DNA from: Streptomyces sp. SAI-135
GTDB lineage: Bacteria > Actinomycetota > Actinomycetes > Streptomycetales > Streptomycetaceae
Length of the DNA stretch: 64,000 nt
Direction of reading: 5' to 3'
NCBI RefSeq assembly: GCF_029893805.1
Contig: NZ_JARXYP010000002.1
Span: 8,928,001-8,992,000, forward strand
In this document: piece after piece, positions 43,522 through 52,609 of the stretch
Numbering within the stretch: position 1 is the first letter of the stretch
Layout of the letters: every line of letters starts with the position of its first letter
The notes under the pieces: model-generated
The model's input: the letters and a program-made list of their open reading frames with translations, nothing else
Databases searched by the model: none
What the model was told of the DNA's origin: nothing
Position numbers and translations under genes: made by a program

Positions 43522-44472
43522 ATGACCCTCAGCCTGGACCCGGAAATCGCCCAAGCCCTGGCCCCGATGGCCGGTGCGATGGCCGACGCCACGCCACCGG
43601 CTGTCGGTGACGTCGCGGCGCGGCGCGCGCTCTGGGAGCCGATCATCGGCGCCGCCGGAACCGCCCAGCCGATCCCGGCCGACGTCAAGACCAGCGAGCA
43701 CCACACCACCGCCGACGACGGCGCACAGATCACCATGCGCTGGTACGTCAAAGACGGCGCCACACCGGGTCCGGCGGTGGTGTTCTTCCACGGCGGCGGA
43801 TACATCTTCGGCCACATCGACCTGTTCGACGGCCCCGTCTCCCGCTACGTCTCCGCCAGCGGCGTGCCGATGCTGTCGGTCGACTACCGCCGCGCACCCG
43901 AGCACCCCTTCCCGACGCCGCTCGAAGACGCCTACACGGCGCTGCGCTGGCTGGAAGAGCACGCATCCACACTCGGCGTCGACACGGACCGGATCGCGGT
44001 GATGGGCGACAGCGCCGGCGGCGGCCTGGCGGCGGCCGTGTCGATCCTGGCGCGGGAGCGCGGCGGGCCGCGGATCGCCCGCCAGATCCTCATCATGCCG
44101 ATGCTCGACGACCGCATCCCCGCCCTCGACCCGCACATCGCGCCCTACCTGCTGTGGTCCTACGACGACAGCCGCACCGCCTGGCCGGCTCTGCTCGGCG
44201 AGGCCGCCGGCGGGCCCGACGTCCCCGCCACGGCGGCCCCGGCCCGGCTCGATGACGCGACCGGCCTGCCGCCGGCCTACATCGAGGTCGGCCAGCTCGA
44301 CCTGTTCCGCGAGGAGGACACCGCTTACGCCACCAAACTCAGCCGCGCCGGTGTGCCGGTCGAATTCCACCTCCACCCCGGCGCCCCGCACGAGTTCGAC
44401 GCCATCGCCTTCACCTCCGACGTCGCTCGGCGCGCCATCGCCGACCGCGTCCGGGTCCTCAAGTCGCTCTGA
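43522..44472 (+). CDS. Alpha/beta hydrolase (HSL family)
   Basis: 316-residue esterase of the hormone-sensitive-lipase family. The oxyanion motif is FFHGGGYIFG, the nucleophile elbow GDSAGGG, the acid Asp is in EVGQLDLFREED, and the His is in GAPHEFDAI. It has no signal peptide. ATG 43522 has AAAGG upstream. It is co-transcribed with the quinone oxidoreductase under the MarR operators and may open ester or lactone bonds of an aromatic or terpenoid substrate (inference). Confidence 0.93.
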   Translation: MTLSLDPEIAQALAPMAGAMADATPPAVGDVAARRALWEPIIGAAGTAQPIPADVKTSEHHTTADDGAQITMRWYVKDGATPGPAVVFFHGGGYIFGHIDLFDGPVSRYVSASGVPMLSVDYRRAPEHPFPTPLEDAYTALRWLEEHASTLGVDTDRIAVMGDSAGGGLAAAVSILARERGGPRIARQILIMPMLDDRIPALDPHIAPYLLWSYDDSRTAWPALLGEAAGGPDVPATAAPARLDDATGLPPAYIEVGQLDLFREEDTAYATKLSRAGVPVEFHLHPGAPHEFDAIAFTSDVARRAIADRVRVLKSL

Positions 44473-45630
44473 AGCGCGAGCACCCAGCCACCATGGCAAG
44501 GAGGGAACGCAAGGACGCTCCGGACCACCACCGACGGCGCCGTCCGGGTGCGGGTGACGGCGCAGGCCGTGGCGGCGAGTGTCGAGGTGCCGGCCGCCCA
44601 CGGAAGTGCGCACCCCGAAGCAGGCGGGGGAGCGGAGCTGGACAGGTTCGGTGATCGCGCGGGACGCGGTGCTCCTCGCACGACGGACGCGGCGAGTTAT
44701 GCCTGGCGGGACGGCGGGCTGGGGCCGACGAGGACATCACCCCGCCTGTTCCCGCTCAGGCACCGCAACCTTGCACTGACAACAACGGTGAAGCATGGAC
44801 CGCTGGATGCCCTGCGGTGGTGGAGTGGACCCACGCACGCGGCCTCACGGGCGGACCGTGAGGCCGTCCAGGGTGAGGTCGAGCAGGCGCTCCGCTTGCT
44901 TTCGGCGTTCAGCACCCGCCGAGGTGAAAGCGATGCCTTCCAGGGCAGCGCCGATGTCGGTGCGGATCGCCCCGGCGGCCGTGCCGAGCTGACGGAATCG
45001 GTCACAGCGTCGCGGAACCCTTGGCGCGGCTGCGTGAGTGGGTGGGAGACCACATGGAATGAAGCCCGCGTGGATCATCACGCCCCGCGCGCCGTTGCTG
45101 GTCAGGACAGGGGGGGTGAGTTCTGCCTGCCGGTTCCAGTAGCCCTCGAACAAACGGCTGCTGATCCGCCCTGTTGATGTCCCCTGTGGGCGGATCTCGT
45201 GTCGAGGGTCAGGCCGAACGGGCAGTGGCTGGGGTGGTTCTTGAGCTCGTCCTCGCGAAACGTGGGGGTCGCGGACGTGGTGGGTAAGATTTTCGATCTT
45301 CCAGAGCTCAGGCAGAAGTCCGCCTTGCGTCCGATGACTTGCCGGCCTGGCGTGCGTCGGCGCAGGCGAGGTGGGCGAACGCTGCGGTCCTGAGCCGCCA
45401 CACGCAATCGCGGCCCAACTGACGCAACACCCATCCAAGTCGAGCTCAAGGGCTGGCCGCCGGTACGACTCCGGCAAGGCAGTGACCGACCGTCAGGAGC
45501 AACTCCGCGCTCAAGTCTTTCCTGAGCACCACGTCCAAGGACGTCTGGCTGGCCGACAGGCACCTGGTAGGCGGTGTCGCGGTCGGTTGTCGGCCCCGTA
45601 TGCGGCGACCAGCAAGAAAGCCCCGGTCGG
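44473..45630. other. Gene-poor stretch with a TetR remnant
   Basis: 1158 bases without an intact gene. The only recognised piece is a TetR C-terminus at 44845-45010 (minus). Elsewhere several open frames exist on both strands, but they lack consistent codon bias and recognisable motifs. GC content drops locally around 45270-45300, which may mark a join between DNA of different origin. Confidence 0.4.
44845..45010 (-). pseudogene. C-terminal remnant of a TetR regulator
   Basis: The minus-strand frame reads GAIRTDIGAALEGIAFTSAG followed by ERRKQAERLLDLTLDGLTVRP and a stop. This matches the end of TetR proteins in which the last helix reads AERLLDLLLDGL. No helix-turn-helix is found upstream. 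It may be what is left of a second regulator for the neighbouring hydrolase region. Confidence 0.65.
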
Positions 45631-45978
45631 TCAGCCTCCGGACGGCACCTTGACGGTCTTGCCGTTCTCGTCGAGCGTGTGGGTGTCCCAGTAGACGTCC
45701 CACTTGTCCCCGACTTCCTGCGGCACCTTGCCCTCGGGGTATCTCGAGTATCCGGCGTCGGGCTCCTTGCCGTCCGGGACACACGCCTGGCCTGTCGAGC
45801 CCACGGACAGGACCGGGTATTCACCGCCGCCGCAGATGTTCTCCTTGTACTCCCAGCCACCGCATCCGGTGAGCGTTACGAGCGCGGCCGCGCTCGCCAA
45901 CGCGGCGGCGACACACCCCCGTACGGGCCGCGAGGCGGATGTGGAGGCGGGGCGGCCAGCGGTGCGGAGCTTGTTCAT
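45631..45978 (-). CDS. SCO0607-like small lipoprotein
   Basis: 115-residue exported lipoprotein. It has a basic N-region, a hydrophobic stretch and the lipobox LVTLTGC, then a mature domain of about 75 residues (WEYKENICGGGEYPVLSVGS, YPEGKVPQEVGDKWDVYWDT) with two further Cys that could form a disulfide. The pattern matches the SCO0607 family lipoproteins of streptomycetes as I recall it; the function is unknown. ATG 45978 has GGGAGG 6 nt upstream. Confidence 0.82.
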   Translation of the reverse strand: MNKLRTAGRPASTSASRPVRGCVAAALASAAALVTLTGCGGWEYKENICGGGEYPVLSVGSTGQACVPDGKEPDAGYSRYPEGKVPQEVGDKWDVYWDTHTLDENGKTVKVPSGG

Positions 45979-46208
45979 GGTGTTCCTCCCGTTGTTCGGT
46001 CTGTCCTCACTCTCGCCGCCGGCCGGCCTCTGTCTCCTGAGTACGCGTACTCAAAGGCACGTGCGCGGATGCTCAACGTGTTCGACTGGCTCCTGTCGGC
46101 CGGCCGACGCGAAACACGCGACAGTGCAACGTTGGAACAGGTGGCGCGCACGTGTGTCCTGTCCGCTGGGTTGTCCCACCCGCGATCAGGACACCAGGAG
46201 GATCGTGA

Positions 46209-46613
46209 TCAGCTGCCAGGGGCCTCGTTGTCGTAGTGAGCCCGGTTGCGCGTGATCTCGTCGTGGTGGGTGCCCGCCCATTCGATCAGGGCGGTGACCG
46301 CGTCGAGCAGGGTGGTGCCCAGCCCGGTCAGCGCGTATTCGACGCGCGGCGGCACCTCGGGGTAGGCAGTGCGGGTGACCAAACCGTCGCGACGCAGCTG
46401 GCGCAGGGTGTGGGTGAGCATGCGCTGGGAGATGCCGGGGATGGAGTGCTGCAGGTCGGTGTAGCGCACGGGGCCGTTTTCCAAGGTGCCGATCACCAGC
46501 ACGGACCATTTGTCGCCGGCCCGCTCGACGATCTGCCGGATCGTCTCGCCCTGCTCGGCCGGCCAGCGGGCACAGGGCCCTGTTCGTCCCGGCGGCCGCT
46601 CCTGTGCATCCAC
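46209..46613 (-). CDS. HxlR-family regulator
   Basis: 134-residue winged-helix regulator (ERAGDKWSVLVIGTLENGPV, ISQRMLTHTLRQLRRDGLVT). The only cysteine is Cys14, near the N-terminus, where QorR/YodB-type HxlR proteins carry their redox-sensing Cys. GTG 46613 is the likely start, without a strong ribosome site. The divergent quinone reductase gene starts 19 bases away, so both promoters must overlap the genes, and this protein probably represses both. Confidence 0.9.
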   Translation of the reverse strand: MDAQERPPGRTGPCARWPAEQGETIRQIVERAGDKWSVLVIGTLENGPVRYTDLQHSIPGISQRMLTHTLRQLRRDGLVTRTAYPEVPPRVEYALTGLGTTLLDAVTALIEWAGTHHDEITRNRAHYDNEAPGS

Positions 46614-46632
46614 TCACCACAGGAGGAACAGC

Positions 46633-47535
46633 ATGCTCATGCGTGCCGCGACCGTGTCCCGCTTCGGTGGCCCCGAGGCAGTCGAGATCACGAAGGTTCC
46701 GGTACCTGTCCCAGGCCCGGGACAGGCCTTGATCAAGGTGACGGCAGCGGCGCTGAACCCGGTGGACGCGGCCATGCGGGCCGGCGTCTTCGGCAGTGCG
46801 GGCGAGCGCGTCGGGCTGGGCTGGGACATCGCCGGCACCGTCGAGAGTGTCGGCCCCGGTGTGCCCTGGTCCTCGGGCGACCGTGTCATCGGCCTGGCCA
46901 CCGGCCACCGCACCCCGCTGGGCACCCACGCCGACTACGCCGTCCTCGACGCCGACGCGCTCGCGCCGGCCCCGAAGACCGTCGACGACACCCACGCCGC
47001 GGCCCTGCCCCTCAACGCGCTGTCCGCTGCCAAGGCCCTGGACATAGCCGCCCTCCAGCCCGAACAGAGCCTGCTGGTCACGGGTGCGGCGGGTGGCGTC
47101 GGCGCGCACACCGTAGAACTGGCACACCACCGCGGGCTGAAGGTCACCGCTCTCGCCTCCGCCCGTGACGAGCAGTTCCTGCGCGACCGGGGCGCCGACC
47201 ACTTCCTGCCCCGCGACGAACCCCTTCCCTCGGCCACCTTCGACGGCGTCATCGACGCCGCGCTACTCGGGCACACGGCCCTCGCCCCGCTCCGCGACGG
47301 CGGCACCTACATCGGCGTATGGCCCGGACAGGAACCGGCCCCGGAGCGCGGCATCCGCGTCGACGCACTGGACGTACGCGCCGACGGCGCCCAGCTCGCC
47401 GAACTGTCCCAACTCGCCGACCGTGGCGTCCTGTTGGTCCGCGTCACCAAGACCTTCCCCCTCGCGGACGCGGCCGCGGCCCACACACGCTTGACCAAGG
47501 GCGGCTTGCGTGGACGACTCGTCATCGTCCCGTGA
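46633..47535 (+). CDS. NADP-dependent quinone oxidoreductase
   Basis: 300-residue medium-chain oxidoreductase without zinc motifs. It begins MLMRAATVSRFGGPEAVEIT and has VTGAAGGVGAHTVELAHHRG as cofactor loop and LRGRLVIVP at the end. ATG 46633 follows a textbook AGGAGG; a second ATG two codons later is possible. It is divergent from the HxlR gene by only 19 bases and would be induced by quinones or electrophiles if that regulator is redox-responsive (inference). Confidence 0.92.
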   Translation: MLMRAATVSRFGGPEAVEITKVPVPVPGPGQALIKVTAAALNPVDAAMRAGVFGSAGERVGLGWDIAGTVESVGPGVPWSSGDRVIGLATGHRTPLGTHADYAVLDADALAPAPKTVDDTHAAALPLNALSAAKALDIAALQPEQSLLVTGAAGGVGAHTVELAHHRGLKVTALASARDEQFLRDRGADHFLPRDEPLPSATFDGVIDAALLGHTALAPLRDGGTYIGVWPGQEPAPERGIRVDALDVRADGAQLAELSQLADRGVLLVRVTKTFPLADAAAAHTRLTKGGLRGRLVIVP

Positions 47536-47991
47536 GCCCACTCCTCCGTCGCCCATGCGGAAGCATCGCGAGGTTCGCAGAGAGGACGGGATGTGACACG
47601 AGCCGATCCCTTTCCCCCCGATCGAGTCAGCCTTCGCAGCGGGACCAAGGCCAGGGGGCAGCAGTTCCCTGCCGCACTGGGCACGAGTCGGACCGAGGAC
47701 GCCGGCATCGAGGACCTGCGGGCGCGCACCAGGAGGCGGGAGTGGGCCCTGGATGTCCCGCCCGTGCCGAATGCTCGCTGGGGTGTGCGGGTACGGCGGG
47801 CCGAACGGGCACCCACCGAGATCGTGCGGACCGAAACATTCAGCGACGAGGTCGTGGTTGAGGCGCGCAAGCACTGCCTGCACAGTCGGCAGTTACATGC
47901 TGATCCATCGCAGATGTCGCGGCCTGCGAAGATCGGCCCGCAGACGTGCACACACTGTCAGAAGGGCGTGGCAACGGTGGGGGGAACCCGG
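47536..47991. other. Gene-free stretch
   Basis: 456 bases in which I see no convincing gene. Frames are open on both strands but show no ribosome site, family motif or consistent codon bias. The end carries the GGGGGG ribosome site of the next gene. Confidence 0.35.
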
Positions 47992-48806
47992 GTGACGACG
48001 ATCGATGAGTACCAGCAGCGCTGCGAGAAGCTGTTCGTAGCTGGAGGAAACGCAGCCGTGAGGCGGACCGCCCAGGCGGGTCTGGACGAGCTCGGCCCGG
48101 GCCCCGATCTGTATTGCTGGTTGGCCCTCGGGCACGCCGCCGAGGACGACGACGAGCACGACGACCACGCGGAGGAAGCCTTCCGGGCGGGACTCGTTCT
48201 CGACGGCGACCACCTGGGGCTTCTGGCCGGTTACGCCGAACTGTGCCTCCGTGCCGACGCCTTCGAATACCCGGGCCGGGCCGCGCGGGCCGTCCCTTTG
48301 TCCAAGCGACTTAAGCAGCTCGCACCACAGTCCGCCGAGGCCGACCGGCTTGAGGCAGCAGAACACTGGGCGCGGAGCGGCTACTGGGACGACTTGCGCA
48401 TGAGAGCGGCGGCCGCCGCTGTCGTGGGCCGCGACACCGAAGCACAGGCACGTGCCCTGGCCGTGGATCTCCGGCACGGCGACGAAGCGGCGACCAGGGG
48501 TATGGACATCGAGGACCGCGACGCCGTCGTGCGGGCCGCTACCCTCAAGGCGCTGTCCGCGCCGTGGAACGCCCCCGCACGCATCCTGGGCCGACATCGC
48601 ACGACCGCCTGGGTCCTCAGCGGCATCCTGTGTTTACTGACCAACACGGTGTTGCGCCAGACCGGAGTCATCGACACCTTCAGCGCCTGGGGCTTTCTCT
48701 GGGCCCTGCCCGTACCTGTTGTCGACCGCGGCTCGCCGCTATCCGCCGACAAGCTGAGGCGCAGCACATCGCCACCCTCGAAGCAGCGCTCGGCGAGCGG
48801 AGTTGA
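47992..48806 (+). pseudogene. TPR-like membrane protein gene with a one-base frameshift
   Basis: From GTG 47992 (GGGGGGAACCCGG upstream) the frame encodes a helical, TPR-like protein (YCWLALGHAAEDDDEHDDHA, EAFRAGLVLDGDHLGLLAGY). It ends with a hydrophobic segment (WVLSGILCLLTNTVL) and FLWALPVPVVDR. At about 48727-48731 the coding sense moves to another frame, RLAAIRRQAEAQHIATLEAA then LGERS and a stop at 48806. That stop overlaps the next gene's TTG by four bases, so the shifted tail is the original C-terminus. One missing base in CCGCGGC would explain it. The unshifted frame runs on to 49107 with non-native sequence. Confidence 0.75.
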
Positions 48807-49177
48807 ACGAACAGATGCGTTTAGCGCTTTCCGCGCGTCCAGCCTGGGTCGCTGTCCCACCGAAGTCGACGCCGGACAGACATGCCTTCTTCAGGTCGCC
48901 TGTGCTGAAGCCGTCCGATGCACCCGGATGGGAAGGGGTCCGTGGGCTGTTCGAGAGCTGGGCGGCCCAGCACGGGCCGGACCCCGACGGCTCTCGGACG
49001 ACACAGGTCATCAAGCCCATCATGGACCTGGGACTAACGCTTCGTCCCGAAGACGAAGCTCGGCCCATGGCGCTCTTCAAGCAGTGCAACGTCCGTATCG
49101 ACGGTGATACCGCGTTTGCGCTGCTGGCCTTGACGAAGCCGCCGACGATCAGGAACAAGGTGAGAGCTGTGGCCTGA
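48803..49177 (+). CDS. Hypothetical protein coupled to the TPR-like gene
   Basis: 124-residue cytosolic protein that I do not recognise. It starts at TTG 48803, overlapping the original stop of the TPR-like gene (TTGA). Blocks GWEGVRGLFESWAAQHGPDP and ITPIMDLGL-like text (VIKPIMDLGLTLRPEDEARP) suggest an alpha-helical fold. The overlap indicates it was translated with the TPR-like protein and probably functions with it. Confidence 0.6.
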   Translation: MNEQMRLALSARPAWVAVPPKSTPDRHAFFRSPVLKPSDAPGWEGVRGLFESWAAQHGPDPDGSRTTQVIKPIMDLGLTLRPEDEARPMALFKQCNVRIDGDTAFALLALTKPPTIRNKVRAVA

Positions 49178-49319
49178 TGCCGATCTGACATTGCTCGGGA
49201 AGCCGGTCCTCGTGGCGGCGTTCTGCATGGCGGACGTCTCTGTAGGGGTCCCGGGAGCGTGGTCGGTTCGTTCCCGCCGTGGTCTGGGCAAAGGTCATGA
49301 CTGCCCGCACACTCGTGCC

Positions 49320-49910
49320 ATGGGCGTGGGGGGCGTGGCGATTGTCGGCGCGGTAGCTGCCTTGTTAGGCGCTGTCGTTGGTGCAGGCGGAGCTATCGCA
49401 GCTGCCGCGGTGGCGGGAAGAACTCAAGTTCGTGGACAGCATGCGCAGTGGCAGAGAGAACGCAGGCGAGACGCGTACGTAGAGTTCGTCCATGCCTCCC
49501 GTGCCCTCTCGGATGCGGTCATGGAATTCCGGGGCGGTCGCGAAGCCGCCCGAGCCGCTGGCCACAACGACGCGGAAGAGCGCCGTCGTGCGACTACCGC
49601 CCTCTTCGACGATTACAACGAGTACACACGTGCATTGGGCCTGCTGGAACTCGAGTGCTCCTCACCGGCCGTGAGGGCGGCGGCCTGGGACGCGTTCAGC
49701 GTGCTGACACATATGGCGCGTCGGCAAGTCGACTACTGGGATCCGGACTGGGCAGATCGCGTAGCGCTTTCCATGTCCATGCCGTCCTATCGTCGTCAGT
49801 GGAACCAGCTTCGCGCGCTGCAGTTGCCGAGCGACCTCTTCGAGCAGACCATCCTCGCCCAAGAGAAACTCAACGACTTCCTGGATGCGGCTCGTTCCGA
49901 TCTGGCGTAG
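49320..49910 (+). CDS. Membrane-anchored hypothetical protein
   Basis: 196-residue protein with an N-terminal Gly/Ala-rich transmembrane helix (VAIVGAVAALLGAVVGAGGA) followed by a long charged helical region (QHAQWQRERRRDAYVEFVHA). Small anchored proteins of this type are common and uncharacterised in streptomycetes. ATG 49320 is chosen because the helix follows at once; there is no clear ribosome site. No operon partner is evident. Confidence 0.7.
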   Translation: MGVGGVAIVGAVAALLGAVVGAGGAIAAAAVAGRTQVRGQHAQWQRERRRDAYVEFVHASRALSDAVMEFRGGREAARAAGHNDAEERRRATTALFDDYNEYTRALGLLELECSSPAVRAAAWDAFSVLTHMARRQVDYWDPDWADRVALSMSMPSYRRQWNQLRALQLPSDLFEQTILAQEKLNDFLDAARSDLA

Positions 49911-49917
49911 TGCCTGG

Positions 49918-50045
49918 TTCATGACCGCTGCCGTTTCGGCCGGTCCTGATGTCGGAGCCGTCGGGTCATCACGTGATGGCCGCCCAGGTGATGAGGGCTT
50001 GGTAAGGCTCGGTGGCGGCCTCGGTACCACGCGCTCAGTCCCCTC
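49918..50045 (-). mobile_element. C-terminal remnant of an IS5-like transposase
   Basis: The minus strand reads TEPYQALITWAAIT in one frame and MTRRLRHQDRPKRQRS in the next. The joined sequence (WAAIT, then LMTRRL) is the usual C-terminus of IS5-group transposases, broken by loss of one base. The surrounding interval 49911-50410 has no intact gene. Confidence 0.5.
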
Positions 50046-50410
50046 TGCTTGTCCTGGCCTGATCGCCAGCAGCGCTGATGGCCAGGGTCGGTTGATGTGA
50101 TCAGTTGGTGGATGGCTGAGCTGGCAGGGAGCGCCATGGCTGACGGGCTTTCAGCAGCTGATGGCGCGTACCACCTACGGACCGATGGTGGTGGCGGACG
50201 CAGCAAGCGGCGGTCTGAGTGTGCTCGGCGCGGGCGACGGGTGGTCCAGCCAGTTGCGCGGACAGGGCCATGAGCACTCGATGAAGGCCTTGCGTATCGC
50301 GTCTCCTTGTCTGGCATTGTCGGCGAGTTCGGGAGTGTCTGTTCTCCGCTTCGGACGGCACTGTGCCTGGGCACTGTTCGATAGGCTGCCGGGGTTTTGG
50401 AACTACTTCT

Positions 50411-51346
50411 TCAGGGCCGGAAGGTGCGGCGGTAGGTGTCGGGTGGGACGCCGACGTTGCGGTGGAAGTGGCGGCGCAGGGTAGTGGCGGTGCCCATTCC
50501 GGTGGCCGCGGCGATGGTGTCCACGGTGGCGTCGGTGGTCTCCAGCAGTTCCTGGGCGCGGCGAATGCGCTGGGTGTGGAGCCATTGCAGTGGCGTGGTG
50601 CCGGTGAGGTGCTTGAAGTGACGGCCGAGGTGACGTGAGCTCATGCGGGCCTGTCGGGCCAGGTCCTCCACCGTCAGCGGCTGGTCCAGCCGCTCCAGTG
50701 CCCAGGGGAAGAGCTCACCCAGGGGGTGGTTGCCCGGGGCGGGGAGGGGCGTGGCGATGAACTGGGCCTGGCCGCCGTCGCGGTGGGGTGGGATGACCAG
50801 GCGCCGGGCGATCTTGTTGGCGTTGGCCGAGCCGTGGTCGAGGCGGACCAGGTGCAGACACAGGTCCATGGCGGCGGCCTTGCCCGCGGAGGTGAGGACG
50901 TCGCCGTTGTCGACGTAGAGAACGTCCGGATCGACGGCGGCTGACGGATGGCGCCGGGCCAGTTCCCGCGTGTGAGCCCAGTGTGTGGTGGCACGCCTGC
51001 CGTCGAGCAGCCCTGCCGCACCCAGGACGAAGGCCCCCGTGCACAGTGAGGCCACGCGGGCACCGGCTGCATGGGCCGCGCGCACCGCTTCGACCAGTTC
51101 GGCGGGCGGGTCGAGGTCGGTGTCGGCCCAGCCGGGGACGATCACTGTGTCCGCCTGGGCGAGGTGGTCGAGCCCGTGATCAGGTTCCAGGCGGAAACGG
51201 TCGATGCGCACCGGACCGCTCCCGCAGAGGGAGAACTCGTACCAGGGGTCCACGACATGGGTCAGGTCGGATCCGAAGACCTCGACAGCCACGGAGAGTT
51301 CGTAGTGGAGCATGCCGTCGGTGACGGCCAGCGCAACGGTGGGCAT
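50411..51346 (-). CDS. GlxA-type regulator (DJ-1/PfpI-like + AraC domain)
   Basis: 311-residue regulator. The N-terminal 170 residues are a class I glutamine amidotransferase-like domain (VTDGMLHYELSVAVEVFG, ARVASLCTGAFVLGAAGLLD, with Cys in the elbow SLCTGA). The C-terminal 100 residues are AraC-type helix-turn-helices (ARMSSRHLGRHFKHLTGTTP, ATTLRRHFHRNVGVPPDTYR). I chose ATG 51346; ATGs at 51367 and 51394 are in frame but overlap a palindrome. It is divergent from the saccharopine dehydrogenase-like gene and likely controls it. Confidence 0.9.
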   Translation of the reverse strand: MPTVALAVTDGMLHYELSVAVEVFGSDLTHVVDPWYEFSLCGSGPVRIDRFRLEPDHGLDHLAQADTVIVPGWADTDLDPPAELVEAVRAAHAAGARVASLCTGAFVLGAAGLLDGRRATTHWAHTRELARRHPSAAVDPDVLYVDNGDVLTSAGKAAAMDLCLHLVRLDHGSANANKIARRLVIPPHRDGGQAQFIATPLPAPGNHPLGELFPWALERLDQPLTVEDLARQARMSSRHLGRHFKHLTGTTPLQWLHTQRIRRAQELLETTDATVDTIAAATGMGTATTLRRHFHRNVGVPPDTYRRTFRP

Positions 51347-51366
51347 GTCCGAAACTGTACGCAGCA

Positions 51367-51380
51367 TGTCGTTTCCGACA
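51367..51380. promoter_or_regulatory. Palindrome TGTCG-TTTC-CGACA in GlxA/dehydrogenase promoter region
   Basis: Perfect 5+4+5 inverted repeat between the divergent regulator (51346) and dehydrogenase (51475) genes. It is a plausible operator for the GlxA-type protein, though short. Confidence 0.4.
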
Positions 51381-51474
51381 CTCGCACGGAGCATCGGCCG
51401 ACGGACAGGATGGCGATGTCAAGCCGCGGCGGATCGAGCTCGCAGCGGGCGTTGCGCTACACGGGAGCGGTCTC

Positions 51475-52515
51475 ATGGGGTCAGGTCAGCTGGTCACGGT
51501 GTTCGGCGCCTACGGTCACACCGGGCGGTTCGTGGTCGCCGAGCTTGCCGCGCGCGGGTTCGTCCCGGTGCTGTCCGGGCGCAACGCGCAGATGTTGCAA
51601 GAGCTGGCCCACGAGCACGGGTTGGAGGCCCGGGTGGCGTCCGTCGACGATCCGGCGTCGCTGGACCGGGCTCTGGCGGGAACGGCGGCGGTCATCAACT
51701 GTGCCGGCCCCTTCGCCTCGACCACCGGCCCGGTGATCGAGGCCGCGCTCCGCGCGCAGATCCCCTACCTGGACGTGGCCGCCGAGCTCGAGGCCAACCT
51801 CGACACCTTCGCGCACTACCGCGAGCGGGCCCGGGACGCGGAAGCGGTGATGGTTCCGGCCATGGCCTTCTTCGGCGGCCTCGGCGACCTGCTGACCACC
51901 GCTGCGATGGGCGACTGGACCGAAGCCGACGAGGCACACATCGCCTACGCGCTCAGCAACTGGCACCCCACCGCGGGTACCCGGCTCTCGGGTGCGGTCT
52001 CCCGCAAGCGACGCGGCGACCACCGCCTGCGCTACAGCGGCGGACAGTGGGAGCACCGCACCGATGCCGCGCCCATCCTGGAGTGGACCTTCCCGGAACC
52101 GATGGGAGCCCGGCCGGTGATCGGGGAATTCACCACGGCGGACGTCGTCACCGTCCCCCAGCACCTCTCCATCCCCGATGTGACCACCTACATGACCGCC
52201 GAGGCGGCCCGAGACGTCGCCGATCCCCACACGCCCGCCCCGACCGCCGTCGACGAGAGCGGGCGCTCGACCCAGACCTTCCTCGTCGACGTCGTCGTCC
52301 GCTCCGGCGGAGCCGAACGCCGGGCCACGGCCGGTGGCCAGGACATCTACGCCGTCACCGCGCCCCTCGTCACCGAGGCCCTTGAACGCGTCCTGACCGG
52401 CCGCACCAAGACCGTCGGCGCCGTCTCCGCGGGCGAGATCTTCGACGCACCCGACTTCCTGCACGCGCTCGAGCCGCACATCACACTCGGCCTCCACCCG
52501 CAGAAGCAGGGGTGA
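51475..52515 (+). CDS. Saccharopine dehydrogenase-like NAD(P)-binding protein
   Basis: 346-residue oxidoreductase of the saccharopine dehydrogenase/trans-acting enoyl reductase group. The Rossmann start is VTVFGAYGHTGRFVVAELAA, with NCAGPFASTTGPVIEAALRA and YLDVAAELEANLDTFAHY downstream. ATG 51475 has GGGAG 9 nt upstream. It lies divergent from the GlxA-type regulator. The true substrate is unknown; lysine metabolism is unlikely because no related genes are near. Confidence 0.88.
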   Translation: MGSGQLVTVFGAYGHTGRFVVAELAARGFVPVLSGRNAQMLQELAHEHGLEARVASVDDPASLDRALAGTAAVINCAGPFASTTGPVIEAALRAQIPYLDVAAELEANLDTFAHYRERARDAEAVMVPAMAFFGGLGDLLTTAAMGDWTEADEAHIAYALSNWHPTAGTRLSGAVSRKRRGDHRLRYSGGQWEHRTDAAPILEWTFPEPMGARPVIGEFTTADVVTVPQHLSIPDVTTYMTAEAARDVADPHTPAPTAVDESGRSTQTFLVDVVVRSGGAERRATAGGQDIYAVTAPLVTEALERVLTGRTKTVGAVSAGEIFDAPDFLHALEPHITLGLHPQKQG

Positions 52516-52543
52516 TCTCGATGTCTGTGAATCCTGCGGCTTC

Positions 52544-52609
52544 GAGGCCCGTGCCGTATTCGGCGGAGGCCCGTGCCGTATTCGGCGGAGGCCCGTGCCG
52601 TATTCGGCG
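52544..52609. repeat. Three perfect tandem 22-bp repeats
   Basis: GAGGCCCGTGCCGTATTCGG followed by CG is repeated three times head to tail (52544-52565, 52566-52587, 52588-52609) with no mismatch. It begins 29 bases after the dehydrogenase stop and runs into a methyltransferase remnant on the other strand. The last unit encodes part of that remnant (FAEYGTGL), so the array grew by slippage from within it. Confidence 0.92.

Noticed and set aside
48721..48735. Programmed -1 frameshift in the TPR-like gene
   Set aside because: No X-XXY-YYZ slippery heptamer is present at the junction; one deleted base explains the shift.
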